Assembly: GCA_026984555.1 (NCBI GenBank)
Contig: JALSRY010000717.1
Location: 1 to 7,505 of the forward strand
Origin: Phycisphaerae bacterium
Lineage (GTDB): Bacteria; Planctomycetota; Phycisphaerae; UBA1845; Fen-1342
DNA length: 7,505 nucleotides
Direction: 5' to 3'
The first letter of the stretch is position 1, and each line of letters starts with the position of its first letter. The notes beneath the pieces were generated by a model. That model did not search any database, was not told the origin of the DNA, and worked only from the letters and a program-made list of their open reading frames with translations. Positions 7,486-7,505 of the stretch are shown here, one piece after another. A program made the position numbers and the translations under genes.

Positions 7486-7505
7486 CGGACGCCGCTCGAT
7501 TGCGC

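Overview
This 7.5 kb GC-rich window has five genes. The gene content (an exported multi-domain DUF1573 protein, an exported thioredoxin-like protein with a TPR-like tail, a lone Gfo/Idh oxidoreductase beside guaA) suggests a planctomycete or a similar environmental bacterium. That placement is inference, because the window holds no taxonomic marker I can score.

Layout. Positions 15-1316 (+) hold one continuous DUF1573 gene interrupted by a single in-frame UGA at 414-416. A strong intrinsic terminator at 1375-1411 closes it. Converging from the right is a minus-strand cluster of three co-directional genes: a large polytopic membrane protein (6096-4123), guaA for GMP synthase (4091-2538) and a Gfo/Idh/MocA-type oxidoreductase (2500-1454), with gaps of only 31 and 37 bases. 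A 429-base spacer (6097-6525) separates this cluster from a divergent plus-strand gene for an exported TlpA/thioredoxin-like protein (6526-7485).

Main observation. The UGA at 414-416 sits exactly where the DUF1573 family has the first Cys of its CGCT signature, so the product would read U-G-C-T. The same frame continues after it with the expected family sequence for 299 more residues. Directly after the UGA, bases 417-457 fold into a two-part hairpin of 8 and 7 perfect base pairs capped by a GUA loop. Its placement and loop fit a bacterial SECIS element. The simplest reading is a selenocysteine-containing DUF1573 protein, which I do not recognise as a described selenoprotein family. Three other genes or gene ends in the window use UGA as an ordinary stop, which argues against a general reassignment of UGA.

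How the genes may work together. The two plus-strand products are both predicted to be exported and both carry redox-type motifs (U-G-C and WCPPC), so a periplasmic thiol/selenol link is possible but not shown. The minus-strand trio looks like an operon by spacing only; GMP synthesis, a sugar-type dehydrogenase and a membrane protein have no obvious shared pathway.
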